Shown piece by piece: positions 1-9,968 of a stretch of 52,439 nucleotides of DNA. The stretch spans positions 1-52,439 of the forward strand of contig PQXF01000013.1 in NCBI GenBank assembly GCA_003194445.1, written 5' to 3'. The position numbers and the translations under genes were made by a program. This stretch comes from Candidatus Methanogaster sp. Its GTDB lineage: Archaea > Halobacteriota > Methanosarcinia > Methanosarcinales > Methanogasteraceae. Each line of letters begins with the position of its first letter. Positions within the stretch are counted from its first letter, which is position 1. The notes beneath the pieces were generated by a model. The model did not search any database. It saw only the letters and a list, made by a program, of their open reading frames with translations, and was not told the DNA's origin.

Positions 1-2
1 GA

Positions 3-365
3 GATGCGCATGTATTTCCGAAACTGATAGAGACGAAAGAGAACAAGGACTACGACATCATCACGCGCGTTAAAGCTCATGAAAGCGAACTGGAAAAAAT
101 ACAGGATAAGCAACGCCACGGAGTATTAATTAAATCGGAATCAGGAGATTACTCTGTCGAACAGACATCATGCGACAAAAACTGCGGAACCGTCTACAGC
201 GGCACAATGACGCTAAAGAACAGTGAAAACGGCGAATACTGCTGTTTCAATGTAGAAGCACTGGACAGACCGCACATAGAGACACCGCTTACAGTGATAA
301 ATACGTTTGAAGACAATCCGCTCCCGCCAGGCGAAACTGTAATCCAATACCACAACCCTGGCTAA
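3..365 (+). pseudogene. 3' part of an unidentified ORF, possibly transposase-like
   Basis: The frame open from the window edge encodes about 120 residues with a cysteine-containing middle part (SCDKNCGTVYSG) and stops at 363-365. Reading resumes in another frame at about 343 and runs into the following coiled-coil ORF, so the two are probably pieces of one gene split by a frameshift. Position next to a group II intron and the broken state suggest a mobile-element gene, but I recognise no catalytic motif. The 5' end lies outside the window. Confidence 0.35.
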
Positions 366-1035
366 CAACCAGGAACGAAGCTTCTATCAGGTCGACCGCT
401 TTGCAAACGGGAAAAAGAACTACGGATACGGTAAGAAACAGGTAACAGAGGATATGCACAAAGCCAAACGTGAAGAACTTGAAAAACAGAAAGAGAAGAT
501 AGAAAGCCAGATAGCGAAAACGTGTGCAGATGAAGAAGAGCTTAAAATTAAGCGACAAGAGTCGCAGAAAGTGTTCAATAAGTCTAAAGCCGATATAAAC
601 AAAGAAATGAAGAAAGCAACAGAGATTGAAGCTGAAGATTTCGAAGAACAGACGACGCAATACCAAAAAATGGAAGGAATCAAGAATGAAGAGATCATAT
701 TGCGAGTTGGACGTGAGAAAGAGAAGAACGAATTCAGAAAAGAGGCGTCAGATCTAAAGAATAAAAGGAAAAAAACAGAAAAGAAAGCAGAGAGGAAAGA
801 GAGGGAGATCGAAAAACTGAGCACGAAACATGAGAAATACGAGAACGAAACACGAGCATCAGCCCTGATGACAACGATCTCAATGATCTATATATCAGTC
901 TGCCAGCACCTGCTGGAGACGTTTTTCAAACGAAAAGATCGGGCTGGAAACACTGATCGAAAAGATATTCAGACTGCCAGGCAGATACGTAGACACGCAA
1001 ACAGAACGGATTATCTACCTCGACTGCCAGAATAA
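343..1035 (+). pseudogene. coiled-coil ORF remnant
   Basis: This frame is open from 343; the first ATG is at 454. It encodes a very Lys/Glu-rich, strongly helical protein (heptad-like KREELEKQKEKIESQ at the start) of about 190 residues from the ATG. Its last third changes character, and a different frame near 1015-1140 reads like a continuation (YLDCQNKNRNRH), which suggests a second frameshift. It is likely the C-terminal half of the gene ending at 365. No family assigned; a long transposase with a coiled-coil insert is one possibility. Confidence 0.35.
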
Positions 1036-1504
1036 AAACAGAAATAGACATGAACAGAAATTTAATCTTATGGTGGAAAGAGCATGTAACGATATATCGA
1101 AGAGGTGCATAAAGCTGAATGACGGACGACTACTGATAATGGAGTATGTCATGCCACCGTGACACCTTTTGGTGATGTGTCGGGGCATCACCGAAAGGTG
1201 GGATGGTTCGTATTATGCTCTTCATAGTGTTTTTTATCCTGGCAGTTGATCCGAATCGGACTTTCTGATTTTCCACGTTGTCATGCGAGCTTACCGCGCA
1301 AACGTTACCATCGGCGCGTTTCGCATTAGGATCATTCCGAATGGAGGGAATGGCCACATGGGCAATCTGTGATGCAACTTCTTGTCAACAGGGATTCGCC
1401 CATATTACTGATGAAACAGGGTAATTCCTGCGGAGGGAAGGGGCGGACAGGAGTACGATTGGCATCAGGGGCACATCTGCCACACCAGAGAGGATGGGCT
1501 GTAG

Positions 1505-2847
1505 ATGATAACAAAACTGGTGTCTAAGACTCTAAAAGTTCTTATGGCGATAGCCATAAGAGCAAGGGAAGACCCAACATGCAAGTTCACATCGTTAGCA
1601 CACTTGCTTACAGAGGATTTCCTAAAAGAATGTAACAGGTGAGCTAAAGAGAGGTAAATCTCCCGGAATTGACGGAGTAACAGTCGGAGAATACGCGAAG
1701 AAGTTGGACGTGAATATCGCAAATCTGGTGGCAAGACTCAAAGCAAAGCAGTATAAGCCCCAACCAGTCTTGCGTGTCTATATCCCAAAGCCAAACGGCA
1801 AGAAAAGACCTCTCGGAATCCCCACCGTCGAGGACAAGATTGTTCAGATGGCGATTAAGAAGATTCTCGAAGCGATCTTTGAACAGGATTTTATAGGCAT
1901 GTCTTACGGGTTCCGACCCCATCGGAGCTGCCACGATGCTTCTATTGAAGCTCAACGAAGTTATCATGACCAGTCCGGTCAACTTTGTGGTGGACATGGA
2001 CATTTCGAAGTTCTTGACACAAGTGTGATCACAAGAAACTAATGAAATGTCTGAAGCATAGGGTTGTGGATCCGTCGCTTTTGCAATTGATCGTTCGTTT
2101 CCTCAAGTCTGGCATAATGGAAGAAGGAAAATACTTTGATACTGAAATGGGCACCCCACAAGGTGAGATTCTGAGCCCAGTTCTCGCAAATATATATCTT
2201 CATTATGCGCTCGACAAATGGTTTGAAGATGTGGTTAAGCAACAGCTACCCGGGTATCGGCACAGCTTATTCGATATGCGGATGACAATGCCCTTTGTTT
2301 CGAGAAAGAAGTCGAAGCCAGAGTATTTGGGGAAGAACTGAGAAGGCGAATGGGCGAATTCGGACTTACGATATCTGAGAGAATTGAGTAAGATTATCAA
2401 GTTCGGACGATGCCCCTGCATGGGAGCGAAGCGATATGGTTTGAAATGTGAGACCTTTGACAATCTCTCGGGTTTACACATTTCTGCGATACGACCAGAA
2501 AAGGTAAGTTCAAGCTTGGGCGGAAGACTTCGCGCAAGAAGTTCAGACAGAAGATGACGGAGATGAATATATGGCTGAAACGTATCCGAAATCTTGTCCA
2601 ACTGAGAGAATGGTGGAAGGTGCTGGAACTAAAGCTGCTTGGACATTACCGCTACTACGAAAGTGAGCGGGAACATACGATCGCTGCAGAACTTCTACCA
2701 CCATGTCGTGAGACTTGCTTTCAAATGGATCAATCGTCGCAGCCAGAGGAAAAGCTACAACTGGGCTTTAGTTCAACCGTTTTCTACAATTTAACCCACT
2801 CCCAAAAGCCTGAAGATATATCAATCGCTATACACCTGAATCTATAG
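1505..2847 (+). pseudogene. ltrA: group II intron reverse transcriptase/maturase, frameshifted
   Basis: Pieces in different frames line up with an LtrA-type protein. ATG 1505 to TGA 1642 gives the N-terminal part. From 1641 the frame changes and carries GKSPGIDGV and KRPLGIPTVEDKIVQ (RT blocks 1-2) and YGFRPHRSCHDA. Around 1940-2030 another frame carries VDMDISKF with the first catalytic Asp. From 2042 GTPQGEILSPVLANIYL is readable. The YADD box lies at 2275-2286 in yet another frame. The C-terminal maturase part reads KWINRRSQRKSYNW near 2720-2770, out of frame with the preceding part. At least four frameshifts; surely inactive. Confidence 0.88.
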
Positions 2848-2860
2848 AGGATGTGCTTCA

Positions 2861-2894
2861 GAAGCCGGATGAGGGAAATCTTCAAGTCCGGTTC
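2861..2894 (+). ncRNA. group II intron domain V hairpin
   Basis: The 34-nt segment GAAGCCGGAT...GTCCGGTTC has domain V form: an AGC triad on the 5' strand, a GCCGGA/TCCGGTTC lower stem, a GAGG helix closed by a GAAA tetraloop, and the expected total length. It is followed by a domain VI-like segment to about 2963. It looks less decayed than the ORF, so the RNA might be spliced by a maturase acting in trans. That is inference. Confidence 0.7.
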
Positions 2895-3008
2895 TGTGAG
2901 GGGGCTCATAGTAACCTCGGGGCTATTACCTCGGAAAGAGGTGCGCTATGTGCCCTACTTGACATTGTGATTTAGTGGATGGGCTCGGTAGGCTTAGTAG
3001 TTCTGAAG

Positions 3009-3046
3009 GGGCTTACCAATTCGACACTGAATCCATTGGTAAGCCC
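3009..3046. repeat. 12-bp perfect inverted repeat
   Basis: GGGCTTACCAAT at 3009-3020 pairs perfectly with ATTGGTAAGCCC at 3035-3046 around a 14-nt loop. It lies between the intron 3' end and the convergent YHS gene. No T-run follows on the + strand, so it is not a classic terminator. It could end transcripts from the right, or be a remnant of the intron's target hairpin. Confidence 0.5.
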
Positions 3047-3120
3047 GGGGTTAGTGGTTCATACCTTCAGGCGCTTGTGTAGTCTATTACTCGTATAAAT
3101 GTCTACACTATCTTTCTACA

Positions 3121-3267
3121 TTATCCAACATATTCTTCCGGGTTCTCCTCAAACGCCTTCTTGCATCCTGGTGCACAGAAGTAGTATGTCTCGCCTTTAT
3201 ACGCGGTCTTAAACTTCGCGGTCTTCTCATCAACATCCATCTTACATACCGGATCGATCGCCACCAT
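3121..3267 (-). CDS. YHS-domain metal protein
   Basis: A 48-residue ORF with the YHS signature: DPVCKM near residues 5-10, YYFC near 28-31 and CKKAFEENPEEY to the end. YHS domains bind heavy metals and are common beside or inside copper ATPases. The ATG at 3267 has a GAGGTG site that lies inside the end of the CopA gene (stop at 3274), so the two are translationally linked and share an operon. It probably acts as a small cytoplasmic metal-binding partner of CopA. Confidence 0.85.
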   Translation of the reverse strand: MVAIDPVCKMDVDEKTAKFKTAYKGETYYFCAPGCKKAFEENPEEYVG

Positions 3268-3273
3268 TATTTT

Positions 3274-5706
3274 TCACCTCTTTTCGATTCTTTTCTTTGC
3301 TGGCGGCACATACCCCTTCAAGAGGAGGGATAGACTCACCACCGTCACAGAACTCATAGCCATCGCAAGCCCTGCAAGCTCTGGTCTGAACGTAATTCCA
3401 AATGGGTATAGTATCCCTGCCGCAACAGGAATGAGCGCCGTATTGTACGCAAAAGCCCAGAATATGTTCAGCTTGATCCTTGACATCACCTTCCTGCCCA
3501 GTTGCACCGCTGAAACCGCATCCATGAGATCATCCTTCATGAGGACTATCTCACCGCTCTCTATTGCCACATCCGTACCGCTGCCTATCGCAATGCCCAC
3601 ATCCGCCTGTGCAAGCGCGGGTGCATCATTGATGCCGTCGCCAACAAACGCCACCACCTCTCCATTCTCCTGAAGTCTCGCAACCTCGCCCGCCTTATCC
3701 TGCGGCAAAACCTCAGATAATACCTCCTCGATACCGATCTGTTCTGCAACCCTGTTCGCGGTCCGGGAATTGTCGCCGGTGATCATAACTACGGAAAACC
3801 CCATCCTTTTGAGTTCTTTGATGGCATCTCCTGTTGTCTCCTTCAATTGGTCAGCGATAGCGATCATGCCCTGCATCTTGCCATCGATTGCAATTGTTAT
3901 CATGGTCTTTCCTTCGTTTTCAAGCTGGAGTATTTTTTGCTCGGAATCTTCAGAGTATGGAATATTTCTCTCGTCAAAAAGCGTTCTATTTCCTACAAGA
4001 ACCTCCTCTCCATCTATCTTCGCTACCACGCCTTTTCCTTCGAAGGTGTCAAATCCCTCGCCCACCTCCCCAAAGATCTCGATACCTTCTTCCCGCGCTC
4101 TTCGCACCACCGCCTCTGCAAGGGGGTGCTGCGAGTTCGCTTCGACGCTTGCTACCACTTTCAGGAGTTCTCGGAGATTGGTTCCGGTACCGTTTGTACA
4201 GATTATGTCCGTAACATCGGGTTCTCCTCTGGTAAGTGTTCCGGTTTTGTCAAAGACGATCGTTGTCAGTTTCTCGGATACCTCAAGGGCAACGCCGTTC
4301 TTGATTAAGATGCCGAGTTCTGCCCCGCGACCGATGCCAACCGTGACCGCAGTGGGTGTTGCAAGCCCGAGAGCGCAGGGACATGCAATGACAAGTATCG
4401 TGATCAGTGTGGTCAGCGCAAAGAGCATCGTCTCGCCCGAAATTGCATACCAGAAGGTAAAGGAAAGAATTGCGATCACAAGCACCGTCGGGATGAAATA
4501 ACTGACTGCCCTGTCAGCAATCCTCTGTACAGGCGGTCTTGACCCCTGGGCTTCCTCCACGAGCCGTATGATCCGGGAGAGCACAGTATCTCGCCCTATT
4601 TTTGTGGCTCTGAACCTGATCACGCTGTTTTTGTTGAGTGTCCCGCCGACAACAGCATCCCCATTCTTCTTAAGAACCGGAATGGGCTCCCCCGTGATCA
4701 TCGACTCGTCCACGTAACTCTCGCCATCGATAACAGAGCCGTCCACCGGTATCTTCTCTCCGGGTTTGACGACTACGATGTCATCTATCTCCAGGTCCTC
4801 TATCGGTATTGTAATCTCGCTCTCGTCCCGAACGACTGATGCGGTCTTTGGCTGCAATCCCATCAGTTTCTTTATCGCTTCCGATGTTTTCCCTTTTGCT
4901 TTCGTCTCCAGATACCTGCCAAGTGTGAGAAATGTGGCAAGAAGAATCGCGGTCTCATAAAACAAGAATTCACTCGAGAGTATGATCTTGAAAGTGCCCA
5001 GAATACTTGATACGAATGCAACACCGATTCCCATCGAGTACATCACGTCCATATTGAGGTTCCGGTTCTTAAGGGCGCGATATGCAGCGAGAAATATCGG
5101 ATAACTCAGATAGACAAAGACCGGAACTGATATTACCATCATCAGGTAGGCTGGAGGGATCGGAACGCGCCCGATAAGCATCAGAAGGGCGCCTGTGATA
5201 GACCCGATGATGATCCTGTTCCGTTTTCCTTTCAGTTCCTTCTCTCGCGCAATTTGTTCCAGGTCCTCTTCTTCCCCTTCGATTCCGAGGTACTGATATC
5301 CGGCATCCAAAATGGCTTTTTTCATCTCAGATACCGTCGTCATATCCGGATTGTAGGTTATGTATGCTTTTTCAGAACTTAGATTGACACTGGCACCTGT
5401 GATTCCGTCCAATCTCTTGAGTGCGTCCTCAATCGTCCTGACGCACATCACACAGGTCATCCCGCCGACTTTGATGGTGACCCTATCATGCACCACCTTG
5501 TAACCCACATCGGTTACTGCTTTTTCAAGATCGGCAAGTTTCAATCGCGAAGGGTCGTACTCCACCCGGACCGTCTCGTTTCCAAGATTGACCTCTGCAT
5601 CCGTGGTGCCATCGAGATCCAGAAGCGAATGCTCAATCGTCTTGGCACACATCGCACAGGTCATCCCTGCGACCTTGAGTTCAACACTCTTCAAACTCTC
5701 AGTCAT
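3274..5706 (-). CDS. copA: copper-translocating P1B-type ATPase
   Basis: An 810-residue P-type ATPase with two N-terminal heavy-metal-binding domains (GMTCAMC near residue 14, GMTCVMC near 83), an N-terminal membrane pair, an actuator domain with TGEP, the transmembrane CPC of a Cu(I) exporter ([11 protein letters not shown]), the phosphorylation motif DKTGTLT, and the hinge [16 protein letters not shown]. Length and domain order are those of archaeal CopA. It pumps Cu(I) out of the cytoplasm. It lies upstream of the YHS gene and downstream of the protease gene, at the end of the leftward stress operon. Confidence 0.96.
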   Translation of the reverse strand: MTESLKSVELKVAGMTCAMCAKTIEHSLLDLDGTTDAEVNLGNETVRVEYDPSRLKLADLEKAVTDVGYKVVHDRVTIKVGGMTCVMCVRTIEDALKRLDGITGASVNLSSEKAYITYNPDMTTVSEMKKAILDAGYQYLGIEGEEEDLEQIAREKELKGKRNRIIIGSITGALLMLIGRVPIPPAYLMMVISVPVFVYLSYPIFLAAYRALKNRNLNMDVMYSMGIGVAFVSSILGTFKIILSSEFLFYETAILLATFLTLGRYLETKAKGKTSEAIKKLMGLQPKTASVVRDESEITIPIEDLEIDDIVVVKPGEKIPVDGSVIDGESYVDESMITGEPIPVLKKNGDAVVGGTLNKNSVIRFRATKIGRDTVLSRIIRLVEEAQGSRPPVQRIADRAVSYFIPTVLVIAILSFTFWYAISGETMLFALTTLITILVIACPCALGLATPTAVTVGIGRGAELGILIKNGVALEVSEKLTTIVFDKTGTLTRGEPDVTDIICTNGTGTNLRELLKVVASVEANSQHPLAEAVVRRAREEGIEIFGEVGEGFDTFEGKGVVAKIDGEEVLVGNRTLFDERNIPYSEDSEQKILQLENEGKTMITIAIDGKMQGMIAIADQLKETTGDAIKELKRMGFSVVMITGDNSRTANRVAEQIGIEEVLSEVLPQDKAGEVARLQENGEVVAFVGDGINDAPALAQADVGIAIGSGTDVAIESGEIVLMKDDLMDAVSAVQLGRKVMSRIKLNIFWAFAYNTALIPVAAGILYPFGITFRPELAGLAMAMSSVTVVSLSLLLKGYVPPAKKRIEKR

Positions 5707-5783
5707 GCCGCAACCCCCTGGAGAATCGTACTATCACATCTTCTTCCCTGACAATGCCACATCATACGTCTCATAGCCAGCCC

Positions 5784-6935
5784 TCATTCGTACGCGCCTC
5801 TGAACTGAATCGACCGCATGAGATCGGTTCTGGATACGATGCCCACCATCCGCCCGCGATCCATAATGATCAAACGACCCACATTGCCCGGTGCAATAAG
5901 CTTGAACGCATCGAATGCGTCTGCATCAGCTTCGATTGCGATCACCTCGCTTGTCATAACGTCTTTGACCCTGATTACGCCCCGATCAGGTTCAGGTATC
6001 CTGTGGATATCCGAGAATGTTATCACCCCGAGCACCGGTGAATCATGGCTTTCCTGCACCGGATAGCCCGTATGCTTGGTCTTGAACATAACATCGATCA
6101 ACTGGTCAAGCGTCCAGTCCGGAGGTACATAGATCACATCCGGAAGACCGGTCATCAAGTCCCTTGCCTTCAAACCCTCCAGAGTGACCGAGATGGCCGT
6201 TGTCTCTCCCTCACCGGCTGCACCATAGTATATGAAGAAAGCTATGAGCAGAAACCACAGCCCACCCACAGCCAACGTCAGTAACCCAAAGATCCCCATC
6301 ATAAATGCCATGCCCTTGCCCATCGCAACCGCTCTTCTGGTTGCGTCGATATAAGGCATGCGTGTGGCAAGCAGGGCACGAAATATCCGACCTCCATCCA
6401 TGGGAAACGCAGGGATGAGATTGAAGATGCCGAGTATTATGTTGTAGAATGCTATTACGCCCAGCATTATAAGGGCACCGTTCTCAAATGTGCCCCTGGC
6501 AGGGTTTACCGGGCCGAATGAGTCGTAGATAGCATAAGCAAGGATGCCTATGGTCATGCTGAAGGCTGGACCTGCTGCCGCGATCCTTCCTTCCTTCCGC
6601 GGCTCCTTTGGAATATCCTCCATCTGAGCCACGCCGCCTATGATGAAGAGTGTTATACTCTTTATCTTTATGCCATAGCCCTGTGCCACGATCGAGTGGC
6701 TGAGTTCGTGAAATAGTAATGTTGAGAAGAAAAGAACCGCTGTGGTTATACTGAATAGATATTTGACCGCTGCTGGGGAGTCCATCCCACCAAAACCAAT
6801 AATTATATCATATTCCACGATTTTAATATCATGAACTGCAAATTCATAGATGAAGAAGATCAGTATCAACAGAAATGTCAGATGCAATCGTATGGGTATC
6901 CCGCGGATGCTGCCGATCTGGTATGACCATTTCAT
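5784..6935 (-). CDS. site-2-type intramembrane zinc metalloprotease with CBS domains
   Basis: A 383-residue membrane protein. The zinc motif HELSH sits in a transmembrane helix near residue 78 and the third ligand motif NLIPAFPMDGGR near residue 168, both typical of the S2P/SpoIVFB-type family. The C-terminal third (from about 255) holds a CBS pair (MTGLPDVIYV... and DVMTSEVIAI...), usually a nucleotide-sensing regulatory unit. It likely cleaves a membrane-bound substrate inside the bilayer. Its place in a redox/copper operon hints at a stress-triggered target, but no anti-sigma-like partner is visible. Confidence 0.9.
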   Translation of the reverse strand: MKWSYQIGSIRGIPIRLHLTFLLILIFFIYEFAVHDIKIVEYDIIIGFGGMDSPAAVKYLFSITTAVLFFSTLLFHELSHSIVAQGYGIKIKSITLFIIGGVAQMEDIPKEPRKEGRIAAAGPAFSMTIGILAYAIYDSFGPVNPARGTFENGALIMLGVIAFYNIILGIFNLIPAFPMDGGRIFRALLATRMPYIDATRRAVAMGKGMAFMMGIFGLLTLAVGGLWFLLIAFFIYYGAAGEGETTAISVTLEGLKARDLMTGLPDVIYVPPDWTLDQLIDVMFKTKHTGYPVQESHDSPVLGVITFSDIHRIPEPDRGVIRVKDVMTSEVIAIEADADAFDAFKLIAPGNVGRLIIMDRGRMVGIVSRTDLMRSIQFRGAYE

Positions 6936-6951
6936 AGTAATCCCCCATACG

Positions 6952-7701
6952 TCATCTTACTATAGGTGATGCATCCGGGTCAAATGGGTTTGTTCTCATG
7001 GCGAGAGAGAAGAGATAAGGATAGTTATCCTTCAGATGCCTCATGTAATCCAGCCATTCGTGGATCAGCAAGGTATAAACCCTTTCCATATCGCCGGATA
7101 GATGTTTGTAGTCGGTATCCGGTAACTGTTTCAGGTCACCTCTCTTAGCCAACTCCTCTGTCAGATGAAACACCGCCCAAAGAAGCTCTGTAAATGATTC
7201 ATGCTCCAGTAAATTTGGGTTTTCTAATAACCGCAGTAGAAAAGTCCTGTGTCCAACGAGGAAGTTGCGTAAGTATTCCAGATCTACGATTTGGATATCG
7301 ATCCTGTAATCATAATTCTTGAGGCGTTTGCTGAGATCCATAAATTCTTGCTCAGACCATTTATCAGTAATAACAAGTTCCTTTCTTATTTTATCCAATT
7401 TAATATCGTATTCAGAGAAATAAGCTAACAAATCATCTCCAACTTCGCTAAAGAATGCCCCTATAACCATATTTAGCTTGTTTAGCATAGCACGTTTCTC
7501 CCGCATATCGAGTAGCCGGTGTAGTATCAGGGCAACCAGTAGGACCTCGATCGGGACAAATGCGATATGCCCTAGCATGTAGATGAAGATGTGATGGGAA
7601 TCTCTGAAGATGGCATAATGGAGGAGATAAAGTAGTGAAGACAATAGAACTAAAGATAATCCGAAACGAATCTCCCAACCAACGCTTTTCATATTTCTCA
7701 T
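6952..7701 (-). CDS. hypothetical membrane protein with two N-terminal helices
   Basis: A 249-residue protein with hydrophobic segments near residues 12-30 and 38-62, followed by a hydrophilic, mainly helical cytoplasmic domain of about 180 residues. The stretch around residues 100-150 is charged and may form a coiled coil. No catalytic motif is recognised. Tight packing between the protease gene (17 nt) and the metallo-beta-lactamase/rhodanese gene (11 nt) places it in the same operon. A second in-frame Met lies at codon 4, so the exact start is uncertain. Confidence 0.75.
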   Translation of the reverse strand: MRNMKSVGWEIRFGLSLVLLSSLLYLLHYAIFRDSHHIFIYMLGHIAFVPIEVLLVALILHRLLDMREKRAMLNKLNMVIGAFFSEVGDDLLAYFSEYDIKLDKIRKELVITDKWSEQEFMDLSKRLKNYDYRIDIQIVDLEYLRNFLVGHRTFLLRLLENPNLLEHESFTELLWAVFHLTEELAKRGDLKQLPDTDYKHLSGDMERVYTLLIHEWLDYMRHLKDNYPYLFSLAMRTNPFDPDASPIVR

Positions 7702-7712
7702 ATTTATTCCCT

Positions 7713-9095
7713 CTATTCCCTCTCAATCGGGAAGCCACTAACGCTCCAGGCTTTCATGCTCCCGAGAACGTCACAGCAGACATTCGTGTATCCGGCTCGT
7801 AAAAGAATGCTTGCAGCAAGACTCGCACGGTGACCGACATTGCAGACGATCGTGATCGGTCGGTCTCGCGGCACCTCGGAAAGCCGGCTTTCAAGCTGTC
7901 CTATATAGATGTGCATAGCACCCCCTATATACCCCTCGCCCCACTCATCCTCATCCCGCACATCGAGCACCAGAAGATCATCCCCACGATCGATCCGTCG
8001 TTTAAGTTCGTGTACTGTCGAGAGCCCCATTTGATCAACCGCATTTCCAGCATCATACCATGCCTCAATCCCGCCTCTCAGGTATCCTCTGATATTCTCG
8101 TAGCCCAGCCGCACAAGGTATCGGACTGCCACGTCCGGATGGTCGCGCAACTCAAGAACCAGCAGAATCGGCTTGTTATAGGGCAGGACCAAAGCCCCAT
8201 ACGCAGCGAGACCCTCCAGCCAGATGTTGTAAGAGCCCCTGATATGAGCACCTCCGAAGGAGGGCGGAGTTCTGGCATCGAGAACGATTGCCCCCTCTCG
8301 TTCCATCGAATCCTTGAACTCATCAGGCGTCAGAGGCGGTGGGACTGGCAGTCGTCCCATGAGGGGCGGTCCCTCAAGATTGTATCGCTCCATAACTCTG
8401 AAATACGGGGGTCGTTCGTGGTGCTCGGCTGTTTTATGACTGATAAACTCCTGCCGGTTCAGCTGGAGCATGGGATTACTGGCTCGCTCTATCCCTATCG
8501 TGCTGTAATCTCTCTCGCTGATACTTCCACCGCAGACCGAGCCAGCACCATGAGCCGGGCAGAGGATGACTCCGTCGCCAAGGGGAAGGATCTTTTTAAA
8601 GATGCTGTCATATAGCGCTCCAGCCAGTCTCTCTGCCTCATCCGGACCATAGAAGTCGGTTCTGCCCACGTCTCCAACGAAGAGCGCATCTCCTGTGAAG
8701 ACCATAACCATAGCAGCATCTTCGCCGGAAGAGAGGTCTGCCAGAGTGTATGACATGCTCTCATCCGTATGCCCGGGCGTGTGCAGCGCGGCGATCTTTA
8801 GACTTCCAATCCGGAATGCCTCACCATCATGAAGCGTGCTTCCATAACCCCAGTTGAGACCCGGACCGTGGAAGACCTCAGCTTCTACGAGGTTTGATAG
8901 CTCCCTCGATCCGATGACGTAATCTTCGTTGCGATGGGTCTCGAATATGTACTTGATCCGGAGTTCTTCTCGCTCTGCTAACTCGATGTAAACGTCGCAG
9001 TCCCTCCGTGGGTCTACCACGGCCGCCTCGCCGTCCGAACCGATAAGGTAGGAGTTGTGAGCCAGTCCAGCTGATTTTATTCGTTCAAAGATCAT
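7713..9095 (-). CDS. metallo-beta-lactamase fold protein with two rhodanese domains (persulfide-dioxygenase-like)
   Basis: 460 residues: an N-terminal metallo-beta-lactamase fold (to about 240) resembling ETHE1-type persulfide dioxygenases, then two rhodanese domains. The usual THxHxDH box reads THRNEDY here, so two of the usual His ligands are Asn and Tyr. Other ligand positions are normal (HTPGHTDES, FTGDALFVGDVGR, CPAHG). The first rhodanese domain lacks the active cysteine; the second keeps it (VCNVGHRAS). It probably handles glutathione-free persulfides or carries sulfane sulfur, but the changed metal site makes dioxygenase activity doubtful. Cotranscribed with the rhodanese-ferritin gene just upstream. 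Confidence 0.85.
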   Translation of the reverse strand: MIFERIKSAGLAHNSYLIGSDGEAAVVDPRRDCDVYIELAEREELRIKYIFETHRNEDYVIGSRELSNLVEAEVFHGPGLNWGYGSTLHDGEAFRIGSLKIAALHTPGHTDESMSYTLADLSSGEDAAMVMVFTGDALFVGDVGRTDFYGPDEAERLAGALYDSIFKKILPLGDGVILCPAHGAGSVCGGSISERDYSTIGIERASNPMLQLNRQEFISHKTAEHHERPPYFRVMERYNLEGPPLMGRLPVPPPLTPDEFKDSMEREGAIVLDARTPPSFGGAHIRGSYNIWLEGLAAYGALVLPYNKPILLVLELRDHPDVAVRYLVRLGYENIRGYLRGGIEAWYDAGNAVDQMGLSTVHELKRRIDRGDDLLVLDVRDEDEWGEGYIGGAMHIYIGQLESRLSEVPRDRPITIVCNVGHRASLAASILLRAGYTNVCCDVLGSMKAWSVSGFPIERE

Positions 9096-9107
9096 TTGTC
9101 AGCGCCC

Positions 9108-9968
9108 TCAATCGCGTCCCTCTATCTCCTGTAGCAAGAGGTTGATATGCCCTTTCTCCTCTCCTGCAAGTTCGTGGAGCAGATTCTTGGTTTTATGATC
9201 ATCGACTGTATCTACAACCCTCGTGTAAAAGTCATAAGCCGCATACTCCTTCTCAAGACCAATCTCGAGAGCTTCAAGGTCATCCATAAACTCCGGATCC
9301 TCAATCTTTACCAGTTCCTCCTGGATCCTCCTGCCACCTTCCATGTAGACTGTGGATAGTTCCGCCTTTAACTGGTCGAGCGATGGTAACTCATCAGCAG
9401 CACCGAGAAGCGACTTCATATCCCAGAGCAACTGACTATACCGCATATACAGTCTCTGCAGATGTGTATCTTCCATCGTAACAAGTCTCTCGAAGACATG
9501 TGCCGCTTTCTCGTCTTTGACCAGCCTTTGCGCCTTTGTGTAGAACTCGAGTGCGCCCTTCTCGAGCATGAGCGCAACTATCAGCACGTCAAAAGTTTCC
9601 TCGCCCCCTGTTATCAGTTTATCTTTGGTAGTTCCCTTGACGACCTCGTAATCCCATTTACGGATCCCTCCGTCGAGATTGTAGACATTCTCAAATCCGA
9701 GACCGCAGAGGAGGATGCTTGCAGCCATGCTTCTGTGCCCGGAGCGGCAGTACGAAATAATTCCCTGGTCCTTGTCAAGTTCTCCGTACCGGTACTCAAG
9801 TTCCCCAAGCGGGATTAATTTCGCTCCGGGTATATGCCCTGACTCGTATTCACGGGGCTGTCTCACGTCCAGCAGTTGGAATACGCCTAATGCATCGTTA
9901 TCAAGGAGATCCTTAGCTTCCTGGGTCGTAAGTCTCTTTACCTCGTCGATGGAACAGTTCAGTTTCAT
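9108..9968 (-). CDS. rhodanese-ferritin-like fusion protein
   Basis: 286 residues. Residues 1-105 form a rhodanese domain with the active loop CRSGHRS (Cys74). Residues 125-286 form a rubrerythrin/ferritin-like four-helix bundle with Glu and ExxH pairs (KGALEFY, MEDTHLQ, LEKEYAAYDFY, GEEKGH) that would bind a di-iron centre. The start ATG overlaps the ferritin stop by 4 nt (9965-9968), so the genes are co-translated. The likely role couples sulfane sulfur transfer to peroxide reduction; that is inferred from domain content only. Confidence 0.88.
   Translation of the reverse strand: MKLNCSIDEVKRLTTQEAKDLLDNDALGVFQLLDVRQPREYESGHIPGAKLIPLGELEYRYGELDKDQGIISYCRSGHRSMAASILLCGLGFENVYNLDGGIRKWDYEVVKGTTKDKLITGGEETFDVLIVALMLEKGALEFYTKAQRLVKDEKAAHVFERLVTMEDTHLQRLYMRYSQLLWDMKSLLGAADELPSLDQLKAELSTVYMEGGRRIQEELVKIEDPEFMDDLEALEIGLEKEYAAYDFYTRVVDTVDDHKTKNLLHELAGEEKGHINLLLQEIEGRD

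Larger units (their letters stand above)
1150..2963 (+). mobile_element. group II intron, degenerate
   Basis: The segment holds reverse-transcriptase/maturase coding remnants followed by a domain V-like hairpin and a 3' end with the CTACTTGAC pattern usual at bacterial-type group II intron termini. The 3' boundary near 2963 is fairly supported. The 5' boundary is an estimate, because I could not identify a GUGYG start with certainty. About 350 nt of non-coding sequence before the RT would hold domains I-III. The many frameshifts in the ORF mean it could not move by itself. Confidence 0.7.

Noticed and set aside
289-824. Long reverse-strand ORFs rich in Phe/Leu/Ser opposite the coiled-coil gene
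   Set aside because: They are the antisense reading of a Lys/Glu-rich coiled coil; no ribosome site or family similarity.
1332-1514. Small reverse ORFs before the RT gene
   Set aside because: They lie within the non-coding intron part and have no motif or ribosome site.
3008-3047. tRNA-like structure after the intron
   Set aside because: Only a single hairpin; no cloverleaf arms or T-loop consensus.
3770-4501. Forward ORF of 243 codons inside copA
   Set aside because: Antisense of a strongly conserved CopA region; composition is that of a shadow frame.
7830-8615. Forward ORF of 261 codons opposite the MBL-rhodanese gene
   Set aside because: The reverse strand has clear domain motifs; this frame has none.
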